A stretch of DNA of 64,000 nt from Alteromonas_F sp964429915 (GCA_964429915.1 CAYSDZ010000002.1:123318-187317); one strand, 5' to 3'; numbered from the stretch's first letter, positions 17,832 to 28,109 are shown. Notes: generated from the sequence alone by a model not told the origin. Program-made: numbers and translations.

Positions 17832-18149
17832 TTAGGCCCATAGCTTCTCTAGCTGATAAAAGTCACGAGTTTCATCTTGCATAACATGTAATATGACTTC
17901 GCCTAAATCAACTAATACCCACTCTCCTGAGTCTTTCCCCTCAACGCTAAGTGGTGGAATGTTCGCTTGTTTACTTTTCACAACAACGTTGTCGGCAATC
18001 GACATAACGTGTCGCTTAGAGTTGCCCGAACAGATCACAAGGGTGTCAGTGACGGTTGATTTTTCGCTGACGTCTATCGTGACTACGTCACGCGCTTTCA
18101 TATCTTCAATGTTATCTATGATAAAGGTTTTTAAATCTATTGACTGCAA
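17832..18149 (-). CDS. rsfS: Ribosomal silencing factor RsfS
   Basis: Binds uL14 on the 50S subunit and blocks subunit joining during starvation. The 105-residue protein shows the family features DVSEKSTVTDTLVICSG, SKRHVMSIAD and WVLVDLGEVILHVM and ends in YQLEKLWA. The start is TTG at 18147-18149 with AGGAG five bases upstream, aligned with the MQ start of enteric RsfS. It lies between nadD (12 bp upstream) and rlmH. Confidence 0.96.
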   Translation of the reverse strand: MQSIDLKTFIIDNIEDMKARDVVTIDVSEKSTVTDTLVICSGNSKRHVMSIADNVVVKSKQANIPPLSVEGKDSGEWVLVDLGEVILHVMQDETRDFYQLEKLWA

Positions 18150-18161
18150 TGTTGCTCCTCA

Positions 18162-18836
18162 CTAAGACAGATATAGTTTGTTTTCTTTAATGTATTCGCT
18201 CACTACTGGATGAAGCAAAGGTGATTCCCAAGGTTCGCCTGACAAGGCTTGTTTTGCAATCATAGCTCTTATTTCACTTGAAGAGATAGTAATGAGTGGC
18301 GTTTTAGCAAAAAACACTTTTCCATAAGGCTGTGTTTTCAATGCTTCGATGTGGGTTGTAACAGCATTGCGCGACCATTGTGCAAGCGTTGACGACATCG
18401 TATTATTTTCAGTTTCTCTTGGCATCACCACCAGATGACAATATTGAATGATATGCTGCCAGTCTTTCCATTTTTCTATCGAAAGAAATGCATCATGCCC
18501 GAGTATAAATAGTATGGGGGTATTGGTGTCATTATGATGACTAAGACGATGGCGAAAGTGTATTAATGTGTCAATGGTGTAACTAGGCGATGGTAACCTT
18601 AATTCTGTATCGTCGATGAATAATTCTACTGAAGTACTGGGTTTTACCGCATCAGTAAGTAAATTCAGCATAGCTATACGCTGACTTTGTGTTGCCCCTG
18701 TGCCGGGCTTGAGCGGCGACTGCGCACAGGGCAATAGATGCACTTTTTCTAAAGCGAGTTCTGAGGCAAGGTTAAGTATGCTTTGAATATGACCATGATG
18801 AGGTGGATCGAAACTGCCACCGAACAAGGCTATCAT
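18162..18836 (-). CDS. nadD: Nicotinate-nucleotide adenylyltransferase
   Basis: Converts nicotinate mononucleotide and ATP to deamido-NAD in NAD synthesis. The 224-residue protein has the nucleotidyltransferase start GGSFDPPHHGH, the substrate-binding ILGHDAFLSIEKWKDW and the C-terminal ISSSEIRAM motif. It abuts holA without a gap (holA stop at 18837). Confidence 0.96.
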   Translation of the reverse strand: MIALFGGSFDPPHHGHIQSILNLASELALEKVHLLPCAQSPLKPGTGATQSQRIAMLNLLTDAVKPSTSVELFIDDTELRLPSPSYTIDTLIHFRHRLSHHNDTNTPILFILGHDAFLSIEKWKDWQHIIQYCHLVVMPRETENNTMSSTLAQWSRNAVTTHIEALKTQPYGKVFFAKTPLITISSSEIRAMIAKQALSGEPWESPLLHPVVSEYIKENKLYLS

Positions 18837-19853
18837 TTACACTTCCCAATCAAAGTGATGAAGCGACGGAAAAACAAAGAGAAGACAAAGATGGCAGAGC
18901 ACTATATAAGGCCGAGTAATGGTTTGTTGTTTGAAAACGCTATCCGCATATACTAGCTTTTCGCCAATTACCTGTAAATCGTGCAAAGATACGCGTGACA
19001 ACGCTGATTCATAGTAGTTTTTTTTCGCGCCCCATATACGAAATTGGTTCCAATTAATGGCCCCATGAATTGATTTAAGTTCAATTAACGTTTGCCACTC
19101 TTTTACTAAGGCCCATAAGATAATGGCGGGTTCTAATCCTTCGCTCTCGAGTGAATGAAGCAATTTAGTGGTCTTTTTACTGTTCCCAGCTAAAAGAGCA
19201 TCAACAAGCTGAAACACATTAAAACGAGACTGGTTAACAACGACGCGTTCAATGTCTTTTAGCGTGATCAACTGATCAGGAAAATTCAACACCAGTTTTT
19301 CGATTTCTTGTGCGCCTGCCAGCATATTGCCTTCGCTGTATTCTGTCAGCAGGGCCAGTGCGTCGTTATCGAGTTGACACTGTTTATTATTGGCTAGATT
19401 TCGCAACCAGTTCAATAGTGCTTGTCCTTCAAGAGGAAAACAGGGTATGTAAGAACCTCGTTGGTTTATCGCTTGAAACCATTTACTATTCTGAACATCT
19501 TTACCGATACGTGGCCCATGAAGAATCAATAAGGTGTCATCGGTCAGCGTTGCCGCTATGTCTACAAGATATTTCCCCCCTTCTTTACCTGGCTTTCCAG
19601 TAGGTAATTCAAGCTCGATAAGCTGCTGTTGACTAAATAGCGAGAGACTTTGGGTTGCTTCGTTCAATTGCTCCCAATTGAACGCTTGGTCAGCAACAAA
19701 AGACTGACGCTCATGGAAACCACGTTGCTGAGCTTGTTTGCGTATGGCGTCAAGGCTTTGGTATTTCTGATAGGGCTCATCACCAAACACACAATACACC
19801 GACGATAAGCTGCGCGATAGGGAGTCTGGGAGTTTGTCTGGGTATATTTGCAT
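18837..19853 (-). CDS. holA: DNA polymerase III delta subunit
   Basis: Clamp-loader subunit that opens the beta clamp. The 338-residue protein begins with a YCVFGDEPYQ segment corresponding to the degenerate P-loop region of delta, contains the conserved LELPTGKPGKEG and LTEYSEGNMLAGAQEIEKL, and has a C-terminal collar domain (SLHDLQVIGEKLVYADSVFKQ-type helices). It is in the standard order lptE-holA-nadD, 11 bp after lptE. Confidence 0.94.
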   Translation of the reverse strand: MQIYPDKLPDSLSRSLSSVYCVFGDEPYQKYQSLDAIRKQAQQRGFHERQSFVADQAFNWEQLNEATQSLSLFSQQQLIELELPTGKPGKEGGKYLVDIAATLTDDTLLILHGPRIGKDVQNSKWFQAINQRGSYIPCFPLEGQALLNWLRNLANNKQCQLDNDALALLTEYSEGNMLAGAQEIEKLVLNFPDQLITLKDIERVVVNQSRFNVFQLVDALLAGNSKKTTKLLHSLESEGLEPAIILWALVKEWQTLIELKSIHGAINWNQFRIWGAKKNYYESALSRVSLHDLQVIGEKLVYADSVFKQQTITRPYIVLCHLCLLFVFPSLHHFDWEV

Positions 19854-19864
19854 GTAAGGCGAAG

Positions 19865-20362
19865 TTACCGAGCTTGGCTAGGGAGTAGGCGAATCATTCT
19901 ATCGGCGGCTTCTTTTCTCATTTCCGATAATACAAGTTCCAACTCGCGTGATTTTGCAAGCACTTGGTCGGGGTCATCTTGATATTCTCTGAGTACCTCA
20001 ACATAACCATCCAAGGGCGCGGACTCTGGATAGGTAACTGTGTATCGAACTGAATAAATTAACTCGTATTCAGCGACTTGACCGGTTGGAAAAATACTCA
20101 ACAGTCGTCTTTCTAAGTTTTCGGGTTGCAAAGTAATGAGAACAGCATTTTCATGAGTTAAACTAAGCGCCTCAATTTGATAAATTTTCAATTGAGATGA
20201 CAAAGCGCGTGCCATTTTAGATTGAACACTCGGTGCTTGTATTACCACGCCTTTTACAGAGTCGGGTAAAGGAGGAGACTGCCTGAGATGAAAACCACAG
20301 GCAGTCAATAACCCTATACATAGCGTAAACGCAAGCCATCGCGAGACAAAAGAGCACTTCAT
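19865..20362 (-). CDS. lptE: LPS-assembly lipoprotein LptE
   Basis: Outer-membrane lipoprotein that plugs the LptD barrel and helps insert lipopolysaccharide. The 165-residue product has a signal peptide with lipobox LLTACGFHLR, the family's hallmark, and ends in the conserved ELVLSEMRKEAADRMIRLL region. It lies 2 bp after the leuS stop and 11 bp before holA, as in relatives. Confidence 0.95.
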   Translation of the reverse strand: MKCSFVSRWLAFTLCIGLLTACGFHLRQSPPLPDSVKGVVIQAPSVQSKMARALSSQLKIYQIEALSLTHENAVLITLQPENLERRLLSIFPTGQVAEYELIYSVRYTVTYPESAPLDGYVEVLREYQDDPDQVLAKSRELELVLSEMRKEAADRMIRLLPSQAR

Positions 20363-20364
20363 GG

Positions 20365-22968
20365 CTAATTAGCTACAATGTTCACAAGCTTTCCTGGCAC
20401 GACGATGACTTTGCGGATCGTTTTATTATCAATAAATGTTTTAACGTTGTCTTGGTCTATCGCCGCTTTCTCAATATCTTCTTTCGCAGCATCAGCTGCA
20501 ACGGTTATTTTCGCCCTTACTTTACCATTTACCTGCACAACGATGAGCTTTTCGCTGTCTTTCATTGCTGCTTTATCCGCTGTCGGCCACGGCGTGAGTT
20601 CAAGCGCTTGTTCATACCCCATAAGAGACCACATTTCATGGCAGATGTGTGGTGTAATGGGGTTGAGCATTTGAATCAGTGCAGTGAGTGCTTCATCCAT
20701 TACCGCAATATCGGACTCACTGTTCACCGAGACTTTTTGTAAATGCTTGAGCAACTCCATAATGGCTGCAACTGCCGTATTGAAGGTTTGTCGTCTGCCT
20801 AGGTCGTCACTGACTTTAGCGATGGTTTTATGCAGTTCACGACGCAAGTCTTGCTGTGCGGTCGTCAATGACGAACAATCCAATGGCATTGGCGAGACAG
20901 ATTTTCGTTCAATATGCTCTTGAACCAATTTCCATACTCGTTTCAAAAAGCGGTTAGCGCCTTCTACGCCCGAATCAATCCATTCCAAGGTTTGTTCTGG
21001 TGGCGCTGCAAACATCGTAAACAAACGCACCGTATCTGCTCCGTATTCATTGATCACTGATTGAGGGTCGATACCGTTATTTTTAGATTTTGACATTTTG
21101 GTCATTCCGCCATGTATCACAGCTTGACCGTCATTCTCCCAGACCGCTGAAACAACGCGACCTTTGTCGTCTTTAGTGGTAATCACTTCTGATGGTGGTA
21201 TCCATGTTTTCTTACCCGTTTCATCTTCCCTGTAAAAAGAGTCGGCAAGTACCATACCTTGACAAAGTAAACGCTTAAAAGGCTCATTGCTAGATACTAA
21301 ACCTTCGTCTCGTAATAGCTTGTGATAAAAACGTGAATATAATAAATGCAATATGGCATGTTCTATACCGCCAACGTATTGGTCGACCGGAAGCCAATAA
21401 TTGGCTTGTGCGGGGTCTAACATTGCGCTGTCGTTTGATGCCGAGCAATATCTAGCGTAATACCAAGATGACTCCATAAAGGTATCGAAAGTGTCAGTCT
21501 CTCTTGTCGCATTCATTCCTTGGTAAGTGGCTTTAGCCCACTGTGGATCAGCTTTGATAGGAGAAGTAACGCCATCCATCACGACATCTTCTGGTAATTC
21601 CACTGGCAACTGTTCTAGTGGCACTGATACTGCTGAGCCATCTTCCAAGTTCAACATAGGAATCGGTGAACCCCAATATCGTTGACGACTGACTCCCCAA
21701 TCGCGTAGTCGGTAATTGACCTTTTTCTCACCGCAACCTTTTTCACTAAGCGATTGAGTGATGGCATCAAACGCTGCTTGGAAGCTTAAACCGTTAAATT
21801 CTTCAGAATTGATCAACCGTCCTTTTTCAGTGTAAGCAGCTTGACTTATGTCGCAACTGTCACCGTCATTTGCTTGAATGACTTGTTTGATAGGAAGTTG
21901 ATACTTAATAGCAAATTCCCAATCTCGTTGATCGTGACCAGGAACAGCCATAACAGCACCACTGCCGTAATCCATCAATACGAAATTGGCTATCCAGATG
22001 GGGAGTTTTTGCTTAGTAAGAGGGTGAATAGCGAATAATCCGGTCGGTGCGCCTTTTTTCTCCATAGTGGCCATATCCGCCTCAGCCACTTTGGTATTTT
22101 TGAGTGATTCAATAAAAAGTGCTAATTCAGGGTCTGTTTGACTGGCGTGTAAAGCAATAGGGTGCTGCGCGGCAACAGCCAAGTAGCTAACGCCAAATAA
22201 AGTATCAGGACGGGTAGTATATACCGACAAGGTGTCGACACCCTCAAGCTCGAAATCTAAAGCGAAGTTAACCTGAGCCCCTTCAGAGCGACCAATCCAG
22301 TTTGCCTGCATAGCGCGAACCTGCTCAGGCCATTCTTCAAGTTCTTCTAAATCGTCGAGTAACTCTTGCGCATAGTCAGTGATTTTCACAAACCACTGTG
22401 GGATTTCTTTTTGTTCGACTACTGCGCCCGAACGCCATCCTTTGCCGTCAATCACTTGTTCATTGGCCAACACAGTTTGATCGACTGGGTCCCAATTTAC
22501 GGTTGATAATTTTCGATATACTAAGCCTTTTTCAAAGAGACGGGTGAAAAACCACTGTTCCCATTTGTAATAATCAGGTTTACAAGTAGCAACTTCGCGA
22601 GACCAGTCATAACCAAACCCAAGCGATTTGAGTTGGCCTTTCATATATTCAATGTTTTGGTATGTCCATTTGGCAGGCGCCGTATTGTTATTTATGGCTG
22701 CATTTTCTGCGGGTAAACCGAACGCGTCCCACCCCATAGGTTGAAGTACATTTTTGCCTTGCATACGTTGAAAACGGCTTATTACATCGCCAATGGTATA
22801 ATTTCTGACGTGCCCCATATGCAAACGACCACTTGGGTAGGGAAACATTGACAAGCAATAAAATTTCTCTTTGCTTGCATCCTCGTTTGCTTTGAATTGT
22901 TGTGAGGTTTCCCACTCGCGTTGCATGCGCGTTTCTATTTCTTGGGGATTGTATGGATGTTCAGTCAT
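20365..22968 (-). CDS. leuS: Leucyl-tRNA synthetase
   Basis: Class I aminoacyl-tRNA synthetase, 867 residues from ATG 22968 (TEHPYNPQEIE, the family's N-terminus); in-frame codons further upstream are rejected. It shows PYPSGRLHMGHVRN (HIGH motif), the CP1 editing domain with TTRPDTLFG and the DQRDWEF region, and MSKSKNNG (KMSKS). It heads the lptE-holA-nadD run on the minus strand and is divergent from the Lon-family gene. Confidence 0.97.
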   Translation of the reverse strand: MTEHPYNPQEIETRMQREWETSQQFKANEDASKEKFYCLSMFPYPSGRLHMGHVRNYTIGDVISRFQRMQGKNVLQPMGWDAFGLPAENAAINNNTAPAKWTYQNIEYMKGQLKSLGFGYDWSREVATCKPDYYKWEQWFFTRLFEKGLVYRKLSTVNWDPVDQTVLANEQVIDGKGWRSGAVVEQKEIPQWFVKITDYAQELLDDLEELEEWPEQVRAMQANWIGRSEGAQVNFALDFELEGVDTLSVYTTRPDTLFGVSYLAVAAQHPIALHASQTDPELALFIESLKNTKVAEADMATMEKKGAPTGLFAIHPLTKQKLPIWIANFVLMDYGSGAVMAVPGHDQRDWEFAIKYQLPIKQVIQANDGDSCDISQAAYTEKGRLINSEEFNGLSFQAAFDAITQSLSEKGCGEKKVNYRLRDWGVSRQRYWGSPIPMLNLEDGSAVSVPLEQLPVELPEDVVMDGVTSPIKADPQWAKATYQGMNATRETDTFDTFMESSWYYARYCSASNDSAMLDPAQANYWLPVDQYVGGIEHAILHLLYSRFYHKLLRDEGLVSSNEPFKRLLCQGMVLADSFYREDETGKKTWIPPSEVITTKDDKGRVVSAVWENDGQAVIHGGMTKMSKSKNNGIDPQSVINEYGADTVRLFTMFAAPPEQTLEWIDSGVEGANRFLKRVWKLVQEHIERKSVSPMPLDCSSLTTAQQDLRRELHKTIAKVSDDLGRRQTFNTAVAAIMELLKHLQKVSVNSESDIAVMDEALTALIQMLNPITPHICHEMWSLMGYEQALELTPWPTADKAAMKDSEKLIVVQVNGKVRAKITVAADAAKEDIEKAAIDQDNVKTFIDNKTIRKVIVVPGKLVNIVAN

Positions 22969-23128
22969 TAATTTTATGTTTCCACAATGCTGTGTATTCG
23001 AATTTTTATACTTATAGAATAACCTAGCACAGCGGTTTGCCTCAACGGTTTTCTGATTTCTGATTGACAGTATTTCGTTTGTAGGTTTCACTGTAAAAAA
23101 AAGCACGCGATAACGATACTATAAAGCA

Positions 23129-25522
23129 ATGCCAAAAAGCCCGATGCTTCCAAGACTGCCAGCGAACGCTGTTGCCCCCAAACTTCCAAAACGTCAAATT
23201 CAACAAGCTATGCGCGAAGAGAGCGTACTCGATGCTACGTTTATTGGGCAGCATCGCGCACGAGAAGCGCTAACCTTCGGACTCGACATTCAATCTGTAG
23301 GGTATAATTTATACGTGATGGGTGAACAAGCCTCGGGACGCCATACCCTAGTACTCGAGCATATAAAAAAGCACGTTGCGACATCGGTATCACCCGATGA
23401 TTGGTGTTATATCAATAATTTTGATGAACAGCGAGAGCCCTTAGTATTACGAATGCATTGCGGCGAGGCCAAAGCCTTCGCCAAAGACCTAACTCAACTC
23501 ATTGACGAGTTGCTCGATACCTTTCCGGCTGCGTTCGATAACCCCAGTTACCAGAGACAAAAAGTGTCTTTAGCTCGTCAGTTCGAGCAAAAATACAACG
23601 AGGCCATAGACGAAATTGAAGAGAAAGCATTTGCGCAAAATGTGGCCCTTAAAGAAGACGAAAGCGCGGTGTCATTTTCACCCATTGTAAGTGGTGAAAC
23701 ACTCGATGATGAAGGGTTTTCTTTGCTGCCTGACGAGGTCAGAGAGCAATTTATCGCTACGATCAGTCAGCTTGAAGCAGATTTAAATGAACGTTTAATT
23801 GCTTTACCCGTTTGGAAACGCGAGCTGTCTGAACAGCTTAGGGAGTTGAATAAAACGACGGTAGAGCTGGGTATAAAACCTTTGCTCAAAGAGCGAGAGC
23901 ACCGTTACAGCAGCGATTTGGGTGTCTTGAAATACCTGCGACAAATGCGCACCCCACTTATTGATGCCATCATTAACTTAACCTTGGAAGAAAACAAGGA
24001 AGATAAGCTTGATGACGCAGATAAGCGCAGTCTGTTGGAAGAGCACTTCCTGCCGAATGTCATTGTATCAAACGCAGCTAATATGGGTGCTCCGGTTATC
24101 TATGAAGCTAATCCGACGTATCAGAATCTCTTTGGGCAAATTGAGTACACTCATGTAAGCGGATCTGCTTTTACCAACCACCGGATGGTGCGCCCAGGTG
24201 CATTGCATAAAGCGAATGGCGGTTTTTTACTGATTGAGGCAGATAAGCTTTTAGTTCAGCCTTATGTTTGGGATGCATTAAAGCGAGCGATAAAATTCGG
24301 CAAACTAAAAATTGATGTCAATCAACATGAGTTGGGAATGGTTAACGCGATTTCACTCTCTCCTCAAGATATCGATTTGAATGTCAAAGTGGTTTTAATG
24401 GGCTCCAGAGAGTTGTATTACAACCTACAAGATTTTGATCCCGAATTTGATGAATTATTTCGTGTTTTAGTCGATTTTGATCACGAAATACCGTTGACTC
24501 GAGAAAATGTAAGAGATTTTGTAGGACGCACTCGCTTACACGCAAAGAATATTGGTTTTGAGAAAGTCGAAACGCAAGCAATGGCCAGATTGGTTGAGTA
24601 TTCTTTAAGGATGGCCGAGCATCAAGAAAAACTATCGGCTCGGTTTGCCGACGTTATTGAATTGTTGAATGAAGCCAAGGTGTTTGCTAACAAGGAGCCT
24701 AACAATACGCTAAAGCTCACTCATATTGAAACCGCCTTATTAGCCAAAAAACGCAGGACAGGCCGAGTTAGCAATAGTTTGCTTGATGACATCAAAGAAG
24801 GCCATGTTCTTATTGCAACGGAAGGTGAAGCAGTTGGGACGGTGAATGGCTTAACGGTTTTAGAGGTGGGTGACACTGCATTTGGAACACCCGCAAGAAT
24901 TACTTCTACCGTATATGCGGGTGCAAACGGGGTGGTTGATATTGAGAGGGAAGTCGAATTAGGTCAATCTATTCACAGCAAAGGCGTGTTGTTGTTGACT
25001 GGCTATTTAGGTTACAAGTATGCACAGCATTTTCCACTAACGCTTTCAGCAAATATTGCGCTTGAGCAAAGCTATGGCTATATCGATGGCGATAGCGCTT
25101 CTCTAGGTGAATTAGTGGCATTGATTTCTGCCATCACTCACATTCCTACTTCTCAGAATATGGCGGTAACAGGCTCAATTAATCAATACGGTGAAGTTCA
25201 AGCCGTCGGTGGTGTAAATGAAAAAATTGAGGGCTTTTTTGACCTTTGTTTACATCGAGGTTTGAATGGGAAGCAAGGCGTAATCATTCCTGCTTCAAAT
25301 CAAATTAATCTGGTGCTAAGTAAAGCGGTTGTCAATGCAATCCGGCAGGACGATTTTCACATTTATGCTGTGTCTACCGTCGACCAAACCTTGCAATTAC
25401 TGATGGGTAGAGAGGCAGGTAAACAGTCGAGTAAAGGCCGTTATCCCAAAAATACGATTAATTACCACGCCGTAGATAAATTGTATAAGATCGCAACTAT
25501 TGTCAATGGCGCGGAAGAGTAA
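23129..25522 (+). CDS. Lon-family (LonB/YcbZ-like) ATP-dependent protease
   Basis: A soluble 797-residue AAA+ serine protease-like protein. The N-terminal region (residues ~1-60) carries an altered Walker A, GEQASGRHT, in place of GKT; the central part is long and helical; then come a Walker-B-like GGFLLIEADKLL and the sensor region. The C-terminal Lon protease domain has the Ser/Lys dyad: Ser656 in GDSAS and Lys699 in VNEKIEGF, 43 residues apart as in Lon. The architecture is that of YcbZ/LonH-type proteins rather than Lon itself. Substrates are unknown. It converges on yhbY with a 16-bp gap. Confidence 0.88.
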   Translation: MPKSPMLPRLPANAVAPKLPKRQIQQAMREESVLDATFIGQHRAREALTFGLDIQSVGYNLYVMGEQASGRHTLVLEHIKKHVATSVSPDDWCYINNFDEQREPLVLRMHCGEAKAFAKDLTQLIDELLDTFPAAFDNPSYQRQKVSLARQFEQKYNEAIDEIEEKAFAQNVALKEDESAVSFSPIVSGETLDDEGFSLLPDEVREQFIATISQLEADLNERLIALPVWKRELSEQLRELNKTTVELGIKPLLKEREHRYSSDLGVLKYLRQMRTPLIDAIINLTLEENKEDKLDDADKRSLLEEHFLPNVIVSNAANMGAPVIYEANPTYQNLFGQIEYTHVSGSAFTNHRMVRPGALHKANGGFLLIEADKLLVQPYVWDALKRAIKFGKLKIDVNQHELGMVNAISLSPQDIDLNVKVVLMGSRELYYNLQDFDPEFDELFRVLVDFDHEIPLTRENVRDFVGRTRLHAKNIGFEKVETQAMARLVEYSLRMAEHQEKLSARFADVIELLNEAKVFANKEPNNTLKLTHIETALLAKKRRTGRVSNSLLDDIKEGHVLIATEGEAVGTVNGLTVLEVGDTAFGTPARITSTVYAGANGVVDIEREVELGQSIHSKGVLLLTGYLGYKYAQHFPLTLSANIALEQSYGYIDGDSASLGELVALISAITHIPTSQNMAVTGSINQYGEVQAVGGVNEKIEGFFDLCLHRGLNGKQGVIIPASNQINLVLSKAVVNAIRQDDFHIYAVSTVDQTLQLLMGREAGKQSSKGRYPKNTINYHAVDKLYKIATIVNGAEE

Positions 25523-25538
25523 GATTAGTGGAGTAAGG

Positions 25539-25835
25539 TTATTTTTTTGGTAGCACTATTTTTTGTTCTTCGCTTTGTCGGTAAAGAATGAGCACATGCC
25601 CGATAACTTGAAGTTTGTGTGCTTGTGTTTCTCTAACAATCGCATCCATGATCAAGGCTTTTTCTTCTCGATCATCGCTGGGAACTTTTACCTTTATTAA
25701 TTCGTGATGAGCCAAAGCGTTATCAATTTCGGCAAGTACGCCTTCAGTAAAACCGTTTGCGCCAAGCTGCACGACGGGCTTAATGGAATGAGCCAAGCCT
25801 TTGAGGAATTGTTTCTGTTTTGTTGATAATTTCAT
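25539..25835 (-). CDS. yhbY: YhbY ribosome-assembly RNA-binding protein
   Basis: A 98-residue CRM-domain protein associated with pre-50S particles. It shows the family's LKGLAHSIKPVVQLGANGFTEG-like start (QFLKGLAHSIKPVVQLG), the basic/RNA-facing HHELIKVKV and the closing GHVLILYRQSE. In enteric bacteria yhbY is divergent from rlmE-ftsH; here it faces ftsH directly across 240 bp. Confidence 0.95.
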   Translation of the reverse strand: MKLSTKQKQFLKGLAHSIKPVVQLGANGFTEGVLAEIDNALAHHELIKVKVPSDDREEKALIMDAIVRETQAHKLQVIGHVLILYRQSEEQKIVLPKK

Positions 25836-26075
25836 TTAGTGTGTAAAATACTCGCTGTACTTCCCTTGAAAAACACTATTCTACCGCCATCTTCTAAAGA
25901 AGCCTATTAGCAAAGCAAAAGATTTTACTAAAAAAGAAACGTTTTTTTTGCGATGAGCGTATAAATTTGCAATTAGTTACAAAAACGTGTGGATTGAGCA
26001 CGAAAGTTGATTATAAACTCGCTATAATCAAGGGTGTATTATTATGATTATTAGAAATACTAGAGGTCAATAGCA

Positions 26076-28022
26076 TTGAGCGACATGGCAAAAAATCTCA
26101 TTTTGTGGCTAGTCATAGCTGTAGTTTTAATGTCCGTTTTCCAAAGCTTTTCAACGAATGAATCGTCAAAAGCCGGAATGGATTACACCACTTTTATTAA
26201 AGAGGTGAAGCAAGGGAGAATTAGAGAGGTTGAAATAGACTTAGACTCCCGCGAAATAAGAGGTAAAAAACAAACCAATGATAGTTTTGTTACCTTGATC
26301 CCATACCCTGACGACAATTTAATGGATGATCTATTAAATGAAGGTGTGAGAGTTAAAGGGGTAAAACCTGAAAGTCCTTCACTATTAGCCAATATTTTCA
26401 TTTCTTGGTTCCCAATGTTGCTGCTGATCGGCGTGTGGATTTTCTTTATGCGTCAGATGCAAGGCGGTGGTGGTCGTGGAGCGATGTCTTTCGGCAAAAG
26501 CAAAGCGCGTTTATTAAGTGAAGATCAAATTAAAACCACCTTCGCAGACGTTGCGGGTTGCGATGAAGCAAAAGAAGATGTGTCTGAACTAGTCGACTTT
26601 CTTAGAGACCCGTCAAAGTTTCAGAAATTAGGCGGTAAAATACCCAAAGGCGTACTGATGGTCGGCCCTCCTGGAACAGGTAAAACCTTACTGGCCAAAG
26701 CTATCGCAGGTGAGGCCAAGGTCCCATTCTTCACGATATCAGGGTCGGATTTCGTTGAAATGTTTGTCGGTGTCGGTGCTTCTCGTGTTCGTGATATGTT
26801 CGAACAAGCAAGAAAATCAGCTCCTTGCATTATTTTTATTGATGAAATAGACGCAGTGGGTCGTCAACGTGGAGCTGGCCTTGGTGGCGGCCACGATGAG
26901 CGAGAGCAAACGCTCAACCAAATGTTAGTTGAAATGGACGGGTTTGATGGGCATGAAGGGATTATTGTTATCGCTGCCACTAACCGACCTGACGTTCTCG
27001 ATCCTGCTTTACTTCGTCCAGGGCGTTTTGACCGTCAAGTTGTGGTTGGTTTACCTGATATTCGTGGACGTGAGCAAATTCTTAAAGTCCACATGCGCAA
27101 GGTTCCAATTGCAGACAACGTTGAACCAGCGGTAATTGCACGAGGTACACCGGGATTTTCGGGTGCAGATTTAGCAAATTTAGTGAACGAAGCGGCATTA
27201 TTTGCTGCTAGGTCAAACAAACGTCTCGTTGCTATGGAAGAGTTCGAAAAAGCTAAAGACAAAATAATGATGGGCTCGGAGCGCAAGTCCATGGTGATGT
27301 CTGAAGATGAAAAAGCCATGACTGCCTATCACGAAGCGGGTCATGCCATTGTGGGACGATTAGTCCCAGAACACGACCCTGTTTACAAGGTTTCTATTAT
27401 CCCAAGGGGCAGGGCGCTTGGTGTTACCATGTATTTACCTGAGCAAGATAGAGTGAGTCACAGCAAGCAGCATTTAGAAAGCATGATTTCTAGCTTGTTT
27501 GGCGGTCGTATTGCTGAGGAAATTATTTATGGTCAAGATAAAGTGACTACAGGTGCATCTAATGACATTGAGCGAGCCACCGATATTGCGCGCAAAATGG
27601 TGACGCAATGGGGGCTGTCTTCTAAAATGGGTCCGCAACTTTATGCAGAAGAAGAGGGCGAAGTATTTTTGGGACGCAGCATGTCAAAAGCATCGAATAT
27701 GTCAGACGAAACTGCACGAGACATTGATGCGGAAATAAAGCTTCTCATCAATAACAACTACCAGCGCGCCTACAAGATATTGGAAGAAAATAGAGATATC
27801 CTTCATACAATGAAAGACGCACTGATGAAGTACGAAACCATTGATGCCAAACAAATCGACGATTTGATGGAGCGAAAAACAGTACGTCCACCGGCTGATT
27901 GGGATGACCGATCTTCAGGAGGTAATGACAATACAACAGGTGGGACCAAAGTGAGCGAAGGTGATATGTCGGGCGACTCCGATAAGCCGGCCAACGGAAA
28001 ACCTGGAGATATCACCCAGTAA
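26076..28022 (+). CDS. ftsH: Membrane AAA+ zinc metalloprotease FtsH
   Basis: Inner-membrane protease that degrades LpxC, misassembled membrane proteins and others. Two transmembrane segments (near residues 8-25 and 105-127) flank a periplasmic domain. The AAA domain has Walker A GPPGTGKT (197-204), Walker B IIFIDEIDAVG and SRH NRPDVLDPALLRPGRFD; the protease domain has HEAGH (419-423). TTG at 26076 is preferred since AGAGG lies 9 bp upstream; ATG at 26085 is the alternative and gives the MAKNLILW start. A strong terminator follows. Confidence 0.96.
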   Translation: MSDMAKNLILWLVIAVVLMSVFQSFSTNESSKAGMDYTTFIKEVKQGRIREVEIDLDSREIRGKKQTNDSFVTLIPYPDDNLMDDLLNEGVRVKGVKPESPSLLANIFISWFPMLLLIGVWIFFMRQMQGGGGRGAMSFGKSKARLLSEDQIKTTFADVAGCDEAKEDVSELVDFLRDPSKFQKLGGKIPKGVLMVGPPGTGKTLLAKAIAGEAKVPFFTISGSDFVEMFVGVGASRVRDMFEQARKSAPCIIFIDEIDAVGRQRGAGLGGGHDEREQTLNQMLVEMDGFDGHEGIIVIAATNRPDVLDPALLRPGRFDRQVVVGLPDIRGREQILKVHMRKVPIADNVEPAVIARGTPGFSGADLANLVNEAALFAARSNKRLVAMEEFEKAKDKIMMGSERKSMVMSEDEKAMTAYHEAGHAIVGRLVPEHDPVYKVSIIPRGRALGVTMYLPEQDRVSHSKQHLESMISSLFGGRIAEEIIYGQDKVTTGASNDIERATDIARKMVTQWGLSSKMGPQLYAEEEGEVFLGRSMSKASNMSDETARDIDAEIKLLINNNYQRAYKILEENRDILHTMKDALMKYETIDAKQIDDLMERKTVRPPADWDDRSSGGNDNTTGGTKVSEGDMSGDSDKPANGKPGDITQ

Positions 28023-28040
28023 TACTGGGTTGAAAATGCA

Positions 28041-28067
28041 AAAGGCGCTTTAATAAGCGCCTTTTTT
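28041..28067 (+). terminator. Rho-independent terminator after ftsH
   Basis: A perfect 10-bp stem AAAGGCGCTT / AAGCGCCTTT with a four-base loop is followed by a T run at 28062-28067. It lies 19 bp after the ftsH stop and so separates ftsH from folP. Confidence 0.9.
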
Positions 28068-28109
28068 CGTGGCTTTAATGAGTAAATTATTGGTCAACAA
28101 GGTGTTAAT

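Noticed and set aside
25980..26060. Sigma-32 heat-shock promoter for ftsH
   Set aside because: No CTTGAA with a properly spaced CCCCAT-like -10 is present; only an isolated TATAAT is visible.
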